A stretch of DNA of 64,000 nt from positions 124,980,998 to 125,044,997 of the forward strand of contig CM061240.1 of assembly GCA_030848705.1 (NCBI GenBank), written 5' to 3'. Positions 51,001 through 63,212 of the stretch are shown here, in pieces. Made by a program: the position numbers and the translations under genes. The first letter of the stretch is position 1; the number at the start of each line of letters is the position of its first letter. The notes under the pieces are model-generated. The model was given only the letters and a program-made list of their open reading frames with translations. It was not told where the DNA came from and searched no databases. This DNA comes from Heracleum sosnowskyi (Eukaryota > Streptophyta > Magnoliopsida > Apiales > Apiaceae).

Positions 51001-53840
51001 TTTTTTTTTCAGAGCGAGGGATCTGATGATATGTTCCGTGATGATATATTTGGAGACTCTCCTACTGGAGTACGCAAATCGGTAAGCATCAGGCCTATAT
51101 TGTTTCTAATTCCATCCTCATGTAATCATACCCTTATCTATCTTATTTAATCATTGGCTGAAATATAATTATATGGACTTTCCCTGTGTTTATATTCCGC
51201 ACCTTCTGACAAGGTAGAGGTTTATTTCTTGAACTAGAAGGCTAGGATTTTTTTTTTTGGATGTAACAAGTGACATTCTTAAGCAGAGCTATATGCTGTT
51301 AGGTCTGTACTAGTTTAAGTTGTGAAGACACTGTCATCAGAGAATAGTAGCGTATTCAGTATCTTGTTATTGTCAGGTAATGTTATATTGCTACTGTTTC
51401 TAGTTGAATAGACTGAATAGTGAAGAAGTTAGTTTTCATATAATACAACTTGGGTATATTTGGTTCTGATATGATATTAGCTATGTAAGTTGTGCTTGAA
51501 CAGTGACAATTGCAGATTAAGAGTGTTGGTGTTGATGGTTCAAGAATCAAGGGAAGAGTATTCCATATGTAGTGTAGGTTGTATGCCTCTGACTTTTGTT
51601 TTGATAGAGTACCCATGTTTCGAAAGAATGATTTTGAGATACAGCCTCTTTGGTTATTTTGTGTTTATATTGCAAGGATACTGTAGTTTTTGTGAGTACA
51701 TATTGACAAATTTTAGTTTCGTAGTTATATGTTTACTTGTCTATAATAGTCAGATGGATAATATTTAGCATTTTCTTACTGTACTTCTGTTTGTTTTCGA
51801 AAATTCAGGAGAAAGGAGATTGTTTACTTGTTGAAAGTAGGGAGGTTGATGATAATTGGGACGACCCGGAGGGGTATTACAGTAAGTTTCTGAATAAGGA
51901 TCTTTTATGCATTTGATCAGTTTCATGCTATACTACAATAGTACTATCTGCACTACAATACTACATGTACTTCTATGTACACTACAATACTACATGTCTT
52001 TGTAAGTCATATGCCAACAGTATGTAATTAAACTTTAGACAACACCAAGTAAACTACTATTTGGTCAGTTCTGTACATTATCATATGCCACATGTGATGG
52101 TGCACATTTCTGGTGTACTTCTAGGTGCACTGTGTCTGCAATATGTTTTATTCATAATCATGTTTTCTATTCAGACAGCTGGCCTTTTCATATGCAGGCT
52201 ACCGTTTTGGAGAAATACTAGATGCCCGATATGAAGTTATTGCTGCTCATGGTAAAGGTGTATTTTCAAGTGTAGTTAGGGCGAAGGATCTCAAGGCTGG
52301 ATTTGGTGATCCAGAAGAGGTGGCAATCAAAATAATACGCAACAATGACATAATGTGGGTAATAATATATTTTTATACGTTTCTTTACTATTTTTCTATT
52401 GTTAAATGGTTTACTTATATTTGTTTTTATGAGAATTAATTTCTTGCTGTGCTTGCATTTAGGCATAAGGCAGGCCTGGAAGAGCTGGTCATATTGAAGA
52501 AGTTGGTTGCTGCTGACAAGGAAGACAGGAGACACTGTGTTCGGTACATATCTAGCTTTAAGTACCGAAATCATCTTTGTTTGGTTTTTGAATCTCTTCA
52601 CATGAATCTTCGTGAGGTTCTTAAGAAGTTTGGGCGAAATATTGGACTTAAACTAACTGCAGTTAGAACGTATGCAAAGCAACTTTTCATTGCATTGAAG
52701 CATCTTAGGAACTGCGGAGTACTTCACTGTGATATCAAGCCAGATAATATGCTGGTAATGTATTTACTTGCTGATATTTGTACTAGCTTTTTTATTTAAA
52801 CTCTAGTATTTTCTGAATTTAAAATTCTGTTCGCTGCTCTCCATAGGTAAATGATGCAAAAAATGTGCTTAAGCTTTGCGACTTTGGTAATGCAATGTTT
52901 GCTGGCAAAAACGAAGTCACACCGTATCTTGTTAGTCGCTTCTATCGTGCTCCGGAGATAAGTAAGCCTTCTCCTGAGTTATTTCCTCAGTTTTTTCATC
53001 CCAATGACTGGACATGACTCGTATTTGATGTATATGACAGTTATAGTTTGTAAATATCAACTAAATGATGTCTTCTAAATCCAATCCATTAACTCTTTGA
53101 GTTTTTTCCACAGTTCTTGGTTTGCAGTATGACCATCCTATGGATATTTGGTCAGTTGGTTGCTGTTTATATGAGATCTATACCGGAAAAGTTCTTTTTC
53201 CTGGTCCTACAAACAATGACATGCTTCGCCTTCACATGGAATTGAAAGGTCCTTTTCCTAAGAAGATGCTTCGAAAGGTTAGAATATTGCAGTAAATTTT
53301 GTATCAAGCAATCCATTCTTTCTATATGTATTGAAATGTGGCAACTTTTTTAATTTTAAGGGTAAAAACTGCAATAACACATACTCCATGTCTCTATCTA
53401 TATTATAATCTATCAACTAACTTGACCGGGCTTTTTCCTTTTCCTTTCTTTTTGGCTCTTTTAATTTTTTTAGGGAGCTTTTATAGATCATCACTTCGAC
53501 CAGGATCTGAACTTTCTTGCTACAGAAGAGGATCCTGTTACAAAGAAGGTACACATTGTTAATTGCAACAACTTTGGGATGTTCTTCATATTTTATGTAC
53601 CATGTTTGTGCTGATTTATTATTTCATTCAATGTGCAACTGGTTGCTGCAGACAATGAAGAGACTTGTTCTTAATATCAAGCCAAAAGATATTGGTAGTA
53701 TAGTTTTCGGATCTGCTGGTGATGACCCAAAGATGTTATCCAATTTCAAGGACCTTCTTGAAAAAATATTTGTGTTGGATCCAGAAAAGAGGATCACAGT
53801 ATCACAGTCACTGAGTCATCCATTCATAACGGGCAAGTGA
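48038..53840 (+). CDS. PRP4K: PRP4-type spliceosomal serine/threonine kinase, 11 exons
   Basis: Coding exons, placed from GT-AG borders and frame, are 48038-48355, 48965-50043, 50177-50516, 51013-51081, 51809-51881, 52198-52354, 52463-52754, 52847-52961, 53114-53277, 53474-53548 and 53652-53840. They sum to 2871 nt, or 956 aa plus stop. The N-terminal half is His/Arg-, acidic- and Arg/Glu/Ser-rich (MAGDPSGAKHRRNSD; RERDRGQEWEREKERERR). The C-terminal half is the kinase: GKGVFSSV loop, VAIKIIR lysine, LHCDIKPDN catalytic loop (HCD rather than HRD, normal for this family), LCDFGNAM, YRAPEI, and SVGCCLYEIYTGKVLFPG. PRP4 kinases act in the nucleus, phosphorylating U4/U6.U5 tri-snRNP components such as PRP6 and PRP31 before spliceosome activation. 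The ATG chosen opens the family's usual start in the only GC-rich exon. The gene looks intact. Confidence 0.93.
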
Positions 53841-54613
53841 ACAATGATGCTGATTTTCTGACTCAAAGAATGATGTTGCAGTAGATAAATGTATATTATG
53901 ATCCAATTTACATTTAGATCACTAATCTTTGAGAACTGTCTTTATCTTCTATTTGCTGCTCGGGAGCTTTGGATAGGGATCTCTTTGCCTGTTGAAATAT
54001 GCAGAGAAGATGGTGTTTGGCCAGGGGAACTCTTTGGTGGAGGTTCTTTCAATGGAGTTTGTTCTATTGTAAGACAACTCGCCCAAGGCGATTTATCATT
54101 TTGTACTCATTCTTGATAATGACCCTCAAGAGAATTTTATCAATGCCCCCCGTCAATTATGTTTATTAAAGTTGTATCTGGACATCAGTTTTTACAAATG
54201 TACTTGCAGGTCTTTTATGCACTGGTTAAATATGTTTACTTAATGTGTAGTGTAAGAATTTGTTCTGCTTGGGGAAATTCCGCCAATATTGGTTAAATTT
54301 CAGTCATTTTCTTCTATAAATCCCTTTACACTGTTGATTATCTTTTGTCGGCCCATTTATGTGTATATGGGAGTTTGGTTTCTTGTCCTTTGCCGATCAT
54401 TGTTTATATGACTATCATTCTTTCTATTTGTATATATGAATCATGTGGATCCTGGAAAGTCTAATTATTTCTTTCGTTCAGGATATCTGCCAGGGCTATG
54501 AAGCTACTATCCCGTACTTCAGATGCTTAAAAGGCACTCTGGGAGAAGGTACCTTGGTTGTTTCCTAGGAGTCTGTTATGTAACTTTTCGAACTATATAT
54601 TAAATGACTATCT
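53841..54613 (+). other. 3' UTR and downstream region of PRP4K
   Basis: No further kinase exon is expected, because the family ends at HPFITGK, as here. Open frames such as 53889-54116 have no recognised product. 54480-54550 has exon-like composition between AG and GT and could be a spliced 3' UTR exon, but this is unsupported. Confidence 0.45.
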
Positions 54614-54623
54614 ATAAGTTATA

Positions 54624-54885
54624 GGGTTAAATATCAAATACATCACTCGTGTCAAAATGTATCAAATTAGTCACTCATTGCAAAAATGACTCAATTTAGT
54701 CACTAATTTAAGATTTCGTGTCAAGGACATCACCTGGGAATGACTAAATTGATACAAAATTTTAACATTTTAATGACTAAGTTGATACAAAATTTTAAAT
54801 TAATGACTAAATTGAGTCATTTTTGCAATGAATGACTAATTTGATACATTCGAACATAATGCACGATGTATTTGATATTTAACCC
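54624..54885. mobile_element. Mutator-like MITE, 262 bp
   Basis: Begins GGGTTAAATATCAAATACAT and ends with its complement. The inverted arms of about 85-90 bp are nearly perfect, so the whole element is a fold-back. It is flanked by the 10-bp direct repeat ATAAGTTATA at 54614-54623 and 54886-54895. A 9-10 bp duplication points to the Mutator superfamily. It lies about 780 bp downstream of the PRP4K stop codon and may be within its transcript. Confidence 0.85.
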
Positions 54886-55647
54886 ATAAGTTATATGATT
54901 ATTATGTGAGCTAAAGTTAGTACCTCTCTTTTCTATGGATTATTTTTGTTGGAGTGTTTTTGTCCAACACTATTTTTTTCTTTATGCACTATTGCATTGG
55001 TAGGTAGCAGAGCAAATCATCCTATTACTGTTTTATACCTGGCTTTTTAATATCTGTTTTAAGACACTTCTTCTGAATCTATGAATTGATGATTTCTGAA
55101 GTGCGTGCACACACATTCAGATGCATGCACATAAACATACACCTACAAATAAAGTCAGTACACATTTACATTATCTTCTCTTTGGAGAAGCTACCTTATT
55201 TGTTAGTTATTTGATTGATTATTTGATTGATTGCTATGTTTCTTATTTTTATACATGCCATTAGAAATGTATGTAGACTAATAAATTTACATTGTATCTG
55301 ATCCATGGTCATCTGGGATTATCGCATGGGATGCTGAATGCTGAGGCTTTCATTTGGAATGCGATCCAAGTAAGTGCCAATTTGCTTTAACGTTCTTCCT
55401 CTAGTAGGTGTGAATAAACTTTCAAAAATTAAATTAAGAATTCTCAGTGATGCTTTTTCCTTCTTTTTAGGTTCCGTTGTCCTGCACTTTTGTTGCCACT
55501 TGTAAGTACACTTTATGAAAACATTTTAGAATAAATCTGAAATGTGCATGTGTTAGCAAGTCCCTTTCCGGTGTCCTTATCATCCTAATTAGATGCTTCC
55601 GACAGAAACAAGGATGCCGTTATCCATGCTTTGTATGTAACTACGGT

Positions 55648-55649
<2 letters not shown>

Positions 55650-55680
<31 letters not shown>
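55650..55680. repeat. (TA)n microsatellite
   Basis: About 30 bp of TA dinucleotides. Confidence 0.95.
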
Positions 55681-55683
<3 letters not shown>

Positions 55684-56489
55684 TTTTTGGATTATTCATC
55701 ATTGTTGCAGGACGGGCAAGGTTAAGGTAGGATGAAACCTATCTGCACATAGTATCGATAAAAAAAAGGAATCATGAGATATATCAAATGTATATGAATT
55801 CATAATATTCAGTTTTTTCGAATATTGTAGATTATATATATTCAATAGACCCCTGAAACAAATAATAAGATAAAATCCTACATAGTAGTTATGTAGAATC
55901 CCTATTTAATACTATAAAATAATAATAGTCAATTTAATCATTTTATGGTCCACATAATATCTCCCTTCTTTTTATATAGAAAAAATCACCTTGAGACTTG
56001 CTATAGCATCAGAAGTTTAGAACCAATTGCTATTTTAATAATATCTTCAAGATCATTAAGTTTTTTTTTTCATGTTGAAAGGTAGAACCTTGAACCCAAG
56101 GGGTCTATATAAAAAGATATGTTACTTGAGACTCTAGGCAACAACGGTGCAAACACGATATATTGCCATATACCCAACCCAACGGTCAGGACCACTTCGG
56201 TTACCTCCCTTTGCTTTGTTTAAGAGTCTTAGTTGCTGCTTTCATAGAAGAGTCTGGTTGCGTATTCCTTCGTTGGAGAGTCTTAGGTGCTACTTTTCTT
56301 AGAAGATTCTAATTGCGTATTCCTGGTGCATATTGTGCTTTTGACTCGATTGAGGAATTTTGACAAATGGGTGAGGCTGAAAAATAGGTTAGATAGAAAT
56401 CAAGTGAATCAATAAGAATCAAGGAAACTGGCTCTTAATACCTCTTGATGTAGGACAATGCATGGATAAACCTATATGCCCATTCACTA

Positions 56490-56493
<4 letters not shown>

Positions 56494-56558
<65 letters not shown>

Positions 56559-56576
56559 TACACACACGCACGCACG
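56494..56576. repeat. Compound (CT)n-(CA)n microsatellite
   Basis: About 20 CT dinucleotides run straight into about 20 CA dinucleotides with small variants (CATA, CGCA). It is likely polymorphic. Confidence 0.95.
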
Positions 56577-57371
56577 CCTCCAGTGAAGCTTAACCTCCTG
56601 TTTACCAAGAGAAGAGAGAGATACAGTAGGCTACAGTGTTAGGGATAAACCTCTCATTTTTATATAACAGGATAATAAACATTTGTTTATTTTCAAAGAA
56701 TTATAAATTAGTTTGACTAGATCAATGATGATGTTTATTCTTGCTGCCATCTCCAATTAAGTAATTGCTAATTTTTTACAAGTGCTAAATTTGTGATCGA
56801 TTTCCCCTTGTAACTTCCTGTTTAAAATTATAATTTCATTTATCAATTATATGATTTTAATATTTTTGTGTTTATTTATAAATCTACAACTTGTGTGCCT
56901 TGCTTAGACGAGGTTCACGCCTCCGCCTTAGTGTTTTGGTGCTCTAGTAGGATCTTGTGCCTCTCTCTACTGAGGTGTGTGTAACTCTTTCTTTGTTCCC
57001 ACTGAAAAGGCAATCCATCTTTTCATCGAAAAGCCTATCATCTGGGACAATTTTTAACCTCTCTTTTGTTAATTTTATCATGTTACCAGGATGAAATTAT
57101 AACCTATTAGTCTAAATAGGTGAAGATATGTTCTTTAAATATTCGCAAAATTACAAATGACAAAGCAATAATATCGATAATATTTGATTGAATCTAGCTA
57201 TATTAAGTGGTCACTCAAGTGATTGATTTTTTATGGTGAGCATTGTACGAGCAGCTAGTATGTGGAATTTGTGACTTAAAACTATGTATAGAATTTTACA
57301 AAGCAAGCTCTACCAGGTTTGCACCCAGGGATAGGTGTATGTGTATGGTGCACATACAGGTAAAAGGACAT

Positions 57372-57576
57372 GGGTGGCGTTTGGTTCATAGTTTATGAGC
57401 ACGGTTAGTGGGGGAATCGGAACTTCAATCCATTGGATTAGTGATTTTTTTATATGAAATGGGGACCTCATTACCTCAAGGTGGGTAAATCGTTACCCAT
57501 CCCACCCCTTGGGATTCAATATCATTCTTCCCAACAACCCTCATTCCCGATTCCCAACTACAACCCAAACACTCCC
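57372..57576. mobile_element. Small MITE, possible PIF/hAT-like
   Basis: The left end GGGTGGCGTTTGGTT pairs imperfectly with the right end AACCCAAACACTCC. CAT is present on both sides as a possible 3-bp duplication. The interior has complementary GGGATTC/GAATCCC-like words. GTTTGGTT-type ends are common in plant MITEs. The superfamily is not settled. Confidence 0.45.
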
Positions 57577-59585
57577 ATAAATTATTCAAATCTTCCTTGG
57601 TTTTTTCACCCTGAATTTTTGCACGTACTGTAAGGTGCCTAAAATATATAGTTCCACAAATTATTCTTCGATTTTTTTCTAATAAAAAAATTCTATATTT
57701 GAACTTTTATTTTGAAAAGAAAAGTTGAAAATTTATTTGTAGACCTATGATTTTATGCACCTTAAAATATGTGCAAAAAGTCGTATTGATAAATAGATGG
57801 AGACGAAGAGAGAACTAAATAGGGTAAAAATGGCATGGACTTGATAAAATGTCGAAATTACTTGGTGCTTTAATATCTTCCAGACTGCTATTTGTTGCTC
57901 GACTTGCCATCCAAATGGGATATGTTTTTTATGAGATCTCTTTCCTGACATAAGTGGCAACCTGTGGCGAATGTTAATTTGGATACTGGTTAGAACAAAG
58001 TGATCAGAAAACATTGCATGTTGTTCGGTGGTGTTTCTCTCGTCACATCGATTGATTTACTTGCTGAAATGGGATTTGAGCATTTTGTTGTGCAGTGTAG
58101 AGGTATGTTACAAATGTGTTTTTACATGTCTTGTATATCAGGGGAGACTTGTAGTAAAGTTGCTTGTGTTGGTTTGCCACCTTTTGGGCAAACATATTCA
58201 CTGTAATAGTTTTGAACTTAAGATTATAGCAGAAGTATATATATTGTGATATATTTTTTGTTTGTTGTAGCCTCATAGGTAGGTTGTAGACTTTTAGTAC
58301 CTCCAAATAGATCTGCAGGGCCTTCAGGGTAAGAGTATTATCTGCTGAGAGTTGCAAGTCTGCAGGACATATAGGTTTATCTGCTTTAATCTCAGCAACT
58401 TCAAAACAGTGCATGCTGGTAGCATTAAGTGCATTCTGTTTGTTTTAGTTAAACACAGAGCAGAAACTGATGAAAAAATAAGTACTAAATATGATTGGTT
58501 AGTTGGTTGGGAATTGGGATAAGTTACTCCGAAAAACCCACTACAAATTATTTGAACCAACAAAATTTTGATTTGCTGAACAATCCTCCTTTTACCATGG
58601 TAAAGTATTCATTGGATAATATTTGGGAACACTTGAGAAACTGATCCGATAATTCACATATTTAACAATAGATTACTTTGTTGAAGAAATTATTTATTTA
58701 TATGATTATTAAATATATTGATTAGTAAGAAATATTTTTAATATTCCTTATTTATTTATGTCAAAAAACATTGTATTTTTTTATCTTGCTAGCTTATTAT
58801 CTGTGCATTTGTGTTTTTGACATTTGTAATTATATTAATTCACAATTTTCTTTTAATATTAAGTACTTTTAGTTTAAATGTTCAATATAACGAAATAAAT
58901 GTTTATTTTATTATGTTATTAACAGAATTTTGGAATTTTGAAGAAGTAATTTTCTATGAAAACATAGAGAATAAAGTTTTTGAAATTACTCTTATATGAG
59001 GTATCACAATTAATTATGTGCTTGTACACTTGTTCCATTCATATAGGATTTTATTATATTGCTACAGGTAAGTTTCTTGAGGTAATTTCAGGAAATCTAT
59101 TCTCTAAAATGTATTAAAATTTTCATATTAATCAAATAGGATCTAAATTAAAAAGTTGATATTTTTTGGGTTTGGACGACAATTTACACTTTGTATTCTA
59201 TCTTGATTTTTGAAAATTAGATTAAATATTTTTACGGTCTATGTGAAATTTGCAAAATATTATGATTTAATTATGTTTTTAAAATTTATTATTCAACTTG
59301 AATGATCCACAAACGAAAGAGTAAAAAAAGTTATCAGTTTTTACATTAAGAATATTATTCAATTTATGAATCTATGACATTGTTGTAAAAAATTGGGAAT
59401 CGAAACTAATTGGTTGATGTACCGATTTAGAATTAATTGGTAAATCGGGGATTAATTGAATTAATTGAAGTAAAAATCAAATGTATTTTAATGTTATTAA
59501 TATTATTTAATGTAATATTTTGATTTTATTAGTTATTTACTAACTATAATATGTATTTATTGTATTATAAAATTTATAATTTATA
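57577..59585. other. Intergenic, no gene recognised
   Basis: AT-rich. Open frames at 57745-58563 on both strands overlap each other and match nothing I know. I see nothing else supportable. Confidence 0.5.
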
Positions 59586-59822
59586 CTTCTTCCGTTCCAT
59601 CTATTTCTTTACAGTTTTTTTTCACTGTTTGACACGCATTTTAAGATGTATATAAAATATAGTAACATACCTTATTTTTAATTTTATTTTTTTGAATAAA
59701 AATTTAAACATTATATTTTTATTCAGAAAAAAAAAAATTATGAAATTATACTTTATAGGAGTTTTAAAATACGTGTCGAGTTCTCTGTTTCAAATGTAAA
59801 GAACCTAGAGGGACAGAGGGAG
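59586..59822. mobile_element. Stowaway-like MITE
   Basis: 237 bp. The left end CTTCTTCCGTTCCATC pairs with the right end GGGACAGAGGGAG, and TA is duplicated at 59584-59585 and 59823-59824. CTCCCTCCGT-type ends with a TA duplication are the signature of Stowaway (Tc1/mariner) MITEs. A lone similar end, GAACGGAGGAAG followed by TA, occurs at about 63536. Confidence 0.8.
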
Positions 59823-59824
59823 TA

Positions 59825-60919
59825 ATTATTTATAGTTGATTACTATATTATTTTAATTTTAATAAGTTATTTATAATATTCTGATTAATAAATACTTGTA
59901 AGGATTAATTGGATTTCAAAAATTGAATCTTGTAGAGGATTAATCGGGGATTTTTAGAACCATGATCTATGATTTAAATTATTAAAATATATTTTTTAAT
60001 ATTTAAATATAAATTTTCAACATTTAATGATCCTTATCTATCGATGCAAAGAATATTTGGAATCCAAATTTTTGTATAACAATAATTTTAAAAATAATGA
60101 ATGTTTTTATTTTTATTAATAGATTTATTATTTAGTTATATATTTAATGAATCTTAGTCTTCTTACGGTATGTGACGACTAAACTAGTAGGATGAAATAT
60201 TTACATAAAATCCTTTTTACTCATTAAATACAAAGATATAATATGATTGGTGTTAGCAGCTCCAATCCTATGAACCTGTTAGTTATATTGCCTTGTTGAC
60301 ACTTAAACAGTAGCAAATATAAATATAAACAGTAGCAAATATATTACCTTAAAAATAATTTTGCTATGTAGATACTTGCACAACATCTCCTATTCGTAGA
60401 TCTGCGCACGCCTTTATACAGTTAGATACAAAATTATCTATTTCGGAACGGGCCTGTTAGCCATAATTATACATAATATGAATTGGTACGCTAAATTTGT
60501 TGAACCACTGCAGGTCCTCTATATATATCTCAGCTCACGTCCTATACATACACATGATACATCCACCTCATAGAGTTTTTTTTTCTTTAGCATAGTAAAA
60601 ATATTTAGTAGAATCATTACTTAAAATATTTAAAAAAATAGAAAAGTGAGAAATTACCTAAACAAATATAAAAGGAAATTACATTAAAAAAATACATAAT
60701 AAATATGAAGGAAATTACATGAAAAATTACATAACAAATATAAAAGAAAATTTTTTAAGAAAATTATTTCAAAACATTTATTTAATTTATGTCACTGCTA
60801 TGAATCCAGTTGAATAATAATAATAAAATATTGTTCTTGAAATATAGCTAACCATTATACCTAATCAAGTTGGAGCAAAATAGATTCAGCAAATTTTAGT
60901 TAATTATTATTATATATTA
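59825..60919. other. AT-rich intergenic, nothing recognised
   Basis: No ORF of note and no structured element found. Confidence 0.5.
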
Positions 60920-63212
60920 CTAGCTTAAAACCCGTGCGATGCACAGATTGTTATTAATAATTATTATTTTTATTATTTTATTATTTATGTTTTAATATTT
61001 TATTAATTTGCATTTGCTAAATAATAAGTAGGCGTGTTAAACTTTTTTAAATAATTAAAAGTATTAAAATAAATTTTAAAATAAATTAATAACTGTTTAT
61101 CCGTGATATTTTTGGAAAAGTAGGGGTCTTAGTAAGGGAAAATAGAAAAAGTAATATGTTTTATCTGAAAAGGTAAGGTAAGTGCCCGTAATTAAAAGTA
61201 TTTAAATAGGTTTCAAAATAAATAAGTAGGGATTTGCCCGAGATATTTTTGGAAAATGAGGGTTTTTAGTAAGAAAAAATAGAAAGAGTAACATGTTTTA
61301 GTTGAAAATGATAATTGCCGGTGATTGTTTTTAGAAAAATAGAGGATTTTGTTAGAAAAAATAGAAAAAGTAATGTATTTTAGCTGAAAAGGTAGTTGGT
61401 TATAAAAATGTTATTATTTAATAATAATTTCTTTAGAAAATGAAAAAAATTGAAAAAGTAATATGTTTCAGCTGAAAAAGTGCTCATAATTAAAAGTATT
61501 AAAATAGATTTTAATACTTTTAATTATTAAAATAAAAAAATAGATTTTTAAAATAAATAAGTAAGGGTTTGCCCGTGATATTTTTGGAAAATTAGGGGTT
61601 TTAGTAAGGAAAAATAGAAAGAGTAACATATTTTTGTTAAAAAAGATAACCGCCCGTGTTTTTTTTAGAAAAAGAGAAGATTTTGTTAGAAAAAAAAATT
61701 AAAAAAGGTAATGTATTTTAGCTGAAAAGGTAATTGGTTATAAATAATATTATTATTTAGTTATAGTTTTTTAAAAAATAAGTAAGGGCAATTAAATAAA
61801 ATCATTAAGTACCGACCGTCCGTCCATCCGACTACCAAACTTTTAATGTTTCGTCTTTAATAATATAGCTTAAAACTCTTGCGATGCACGAATTGTTTTT
61901 AATAATTGTTAATTTTATTATTTATATTTTATATTTTATTAATTGCATTTGTTAAAAAAAATAAGTAGACGTGTTAAATATTTTTAAATAATTAAAAGTA
62001 TTAAAATAGATTTTAAAATAAATAAGTAATGTTTGCCCATGATATTTTGGAAAAAGAGGGGTTTTAGTAAGAAAAATAGAAAGTAACATGTTTTCGTTAA
62101 ATTTTAAAATATAAAAGTCACGATTTGCCCGTGATATTTTTGAAAAAAAGAGGGGTTTTAGTAAGAAAAATACAAAAGGTGACATGTTTTAGTTGAAAAA
62201 GATAATTGTCAATTTAAATTATTAAAATAGATTTTAAAGTAAATAAGTAAGGGTTTGTCCGTGATATAATTGGAAAAGTAGAGATTTTAGTAAGAAAAAT
62301 AGAAAATATAACATGTTTTCGCCGAAAGAGGTAATTGCCCGTGATTTTTCTAGAAAAAGAGGGGAAATGTAATTGCCAATTATAAATATTAAAATATGTT
62401 TTAAAATAAATAAGTAAGGTTTTGCTCGTGATATATTTGGGAAATGATGGATTTTAGTAAAGTAAATAGAAAAAGTAACATGTTTTAGCTGAAAAGGAAA
62501 TTGCTTGTGATTTTTTTAGAAAAAAATGGTAATGCATTTTAACTGAAAGGGTAAATGATTATAATAATTTTTATAATAATTAAATAAGGCAAGTACCGTA
62601 CCAAAAAAACAGGTACCAAAACTTTCAATGTTTCGTCTTTAATAATACAGTATAGATAGATAGATTTATAATATTAGTATTTTATGCTACTAAATGGAAT
62701 AGTCCGTGATATTTTTGAGGTTTTAGTTAAGAGAAATATTAGTTATGAAATATAAAAATGAATATACGTTTTGGAAAAAAATAACTAATCGGTTAGTCAT
62801 TAATAATTATAATATTATTATTTTATTTTATTAAATAGATCTGTTCGTGATATTTTTGGAAAATGAGAGGTTTTAGTTAGGAAAAATAGAAAAGTATACA
62901 TTTTAGTTAGAAAATATAAAAAAAAATATACAATTTGACTAAAAAAGGTAATGAGTTAGTTATTAACAATTATAACTTTATTATGTTATTTTAGTAAATA
63001 AAATTGTTTGCAATATTTTTGGAAAATAAGATGTTCTAGTTAGGAAAAATAGAAAAAATATTCTATATAATAATTTTAATATTTTATCTAACCGTTCCCA
63101 TCGATTTGATCAAAAATATCTAACGGCTATGAATTGAGTGACCAGACTACAAAAATTTTCATGACCAGACTACAAAACTTTTAATGTTTCATCTTTAATA
63201 ATATAGTATAGA
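60920..63212 (-). mobile_element. Non-autonomous Helitron (composite)
   Basis: On the minus strand it begins TCTATACTATATTATTAAAG (63212) and ends GTGCATCGCACGGG then TTTTAAGCTAG (60920). There is an A before the 5' TC and a T after CTAG, the exact A/T insertion site of Helitrons. There is no Rep/helicase ORF. A second 3'-like end (about 61868-61890) and further 5'-like ends (about 61857 and 62656) show nested or tandemly joined copies. The interior carries about ten degenerate repeats around CCGTGATATTTTTGG. Confidence 0.75.

Larger units (their letters stand above)
54896..57371. other. Intergenic, no gene recognised
   Basis: Contains (TA)n at 55650-55680, a (CT)n-(CA)n tract at 56494-56576 and assorted AT-rich DNA. 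Short segments flanked by AG/GT (about 55300-55520) look exon-like but encode nothing I recognise. Confidence 0.5.

Noticed and set aside
53889..54116. An additional exon of the PRP4 kinase gene
   Set aside because: The kinase family ends at the HPFITGK motif with the stop at 53838-53840; this segment is downstream untranslated sequence.
57745..58563. Overlapping open frames on both strands suggesting a small gene
   Set aside because: No recognisable product, frames overlap on opposite strands, AT-rich context and no promoter or splice pattern found.
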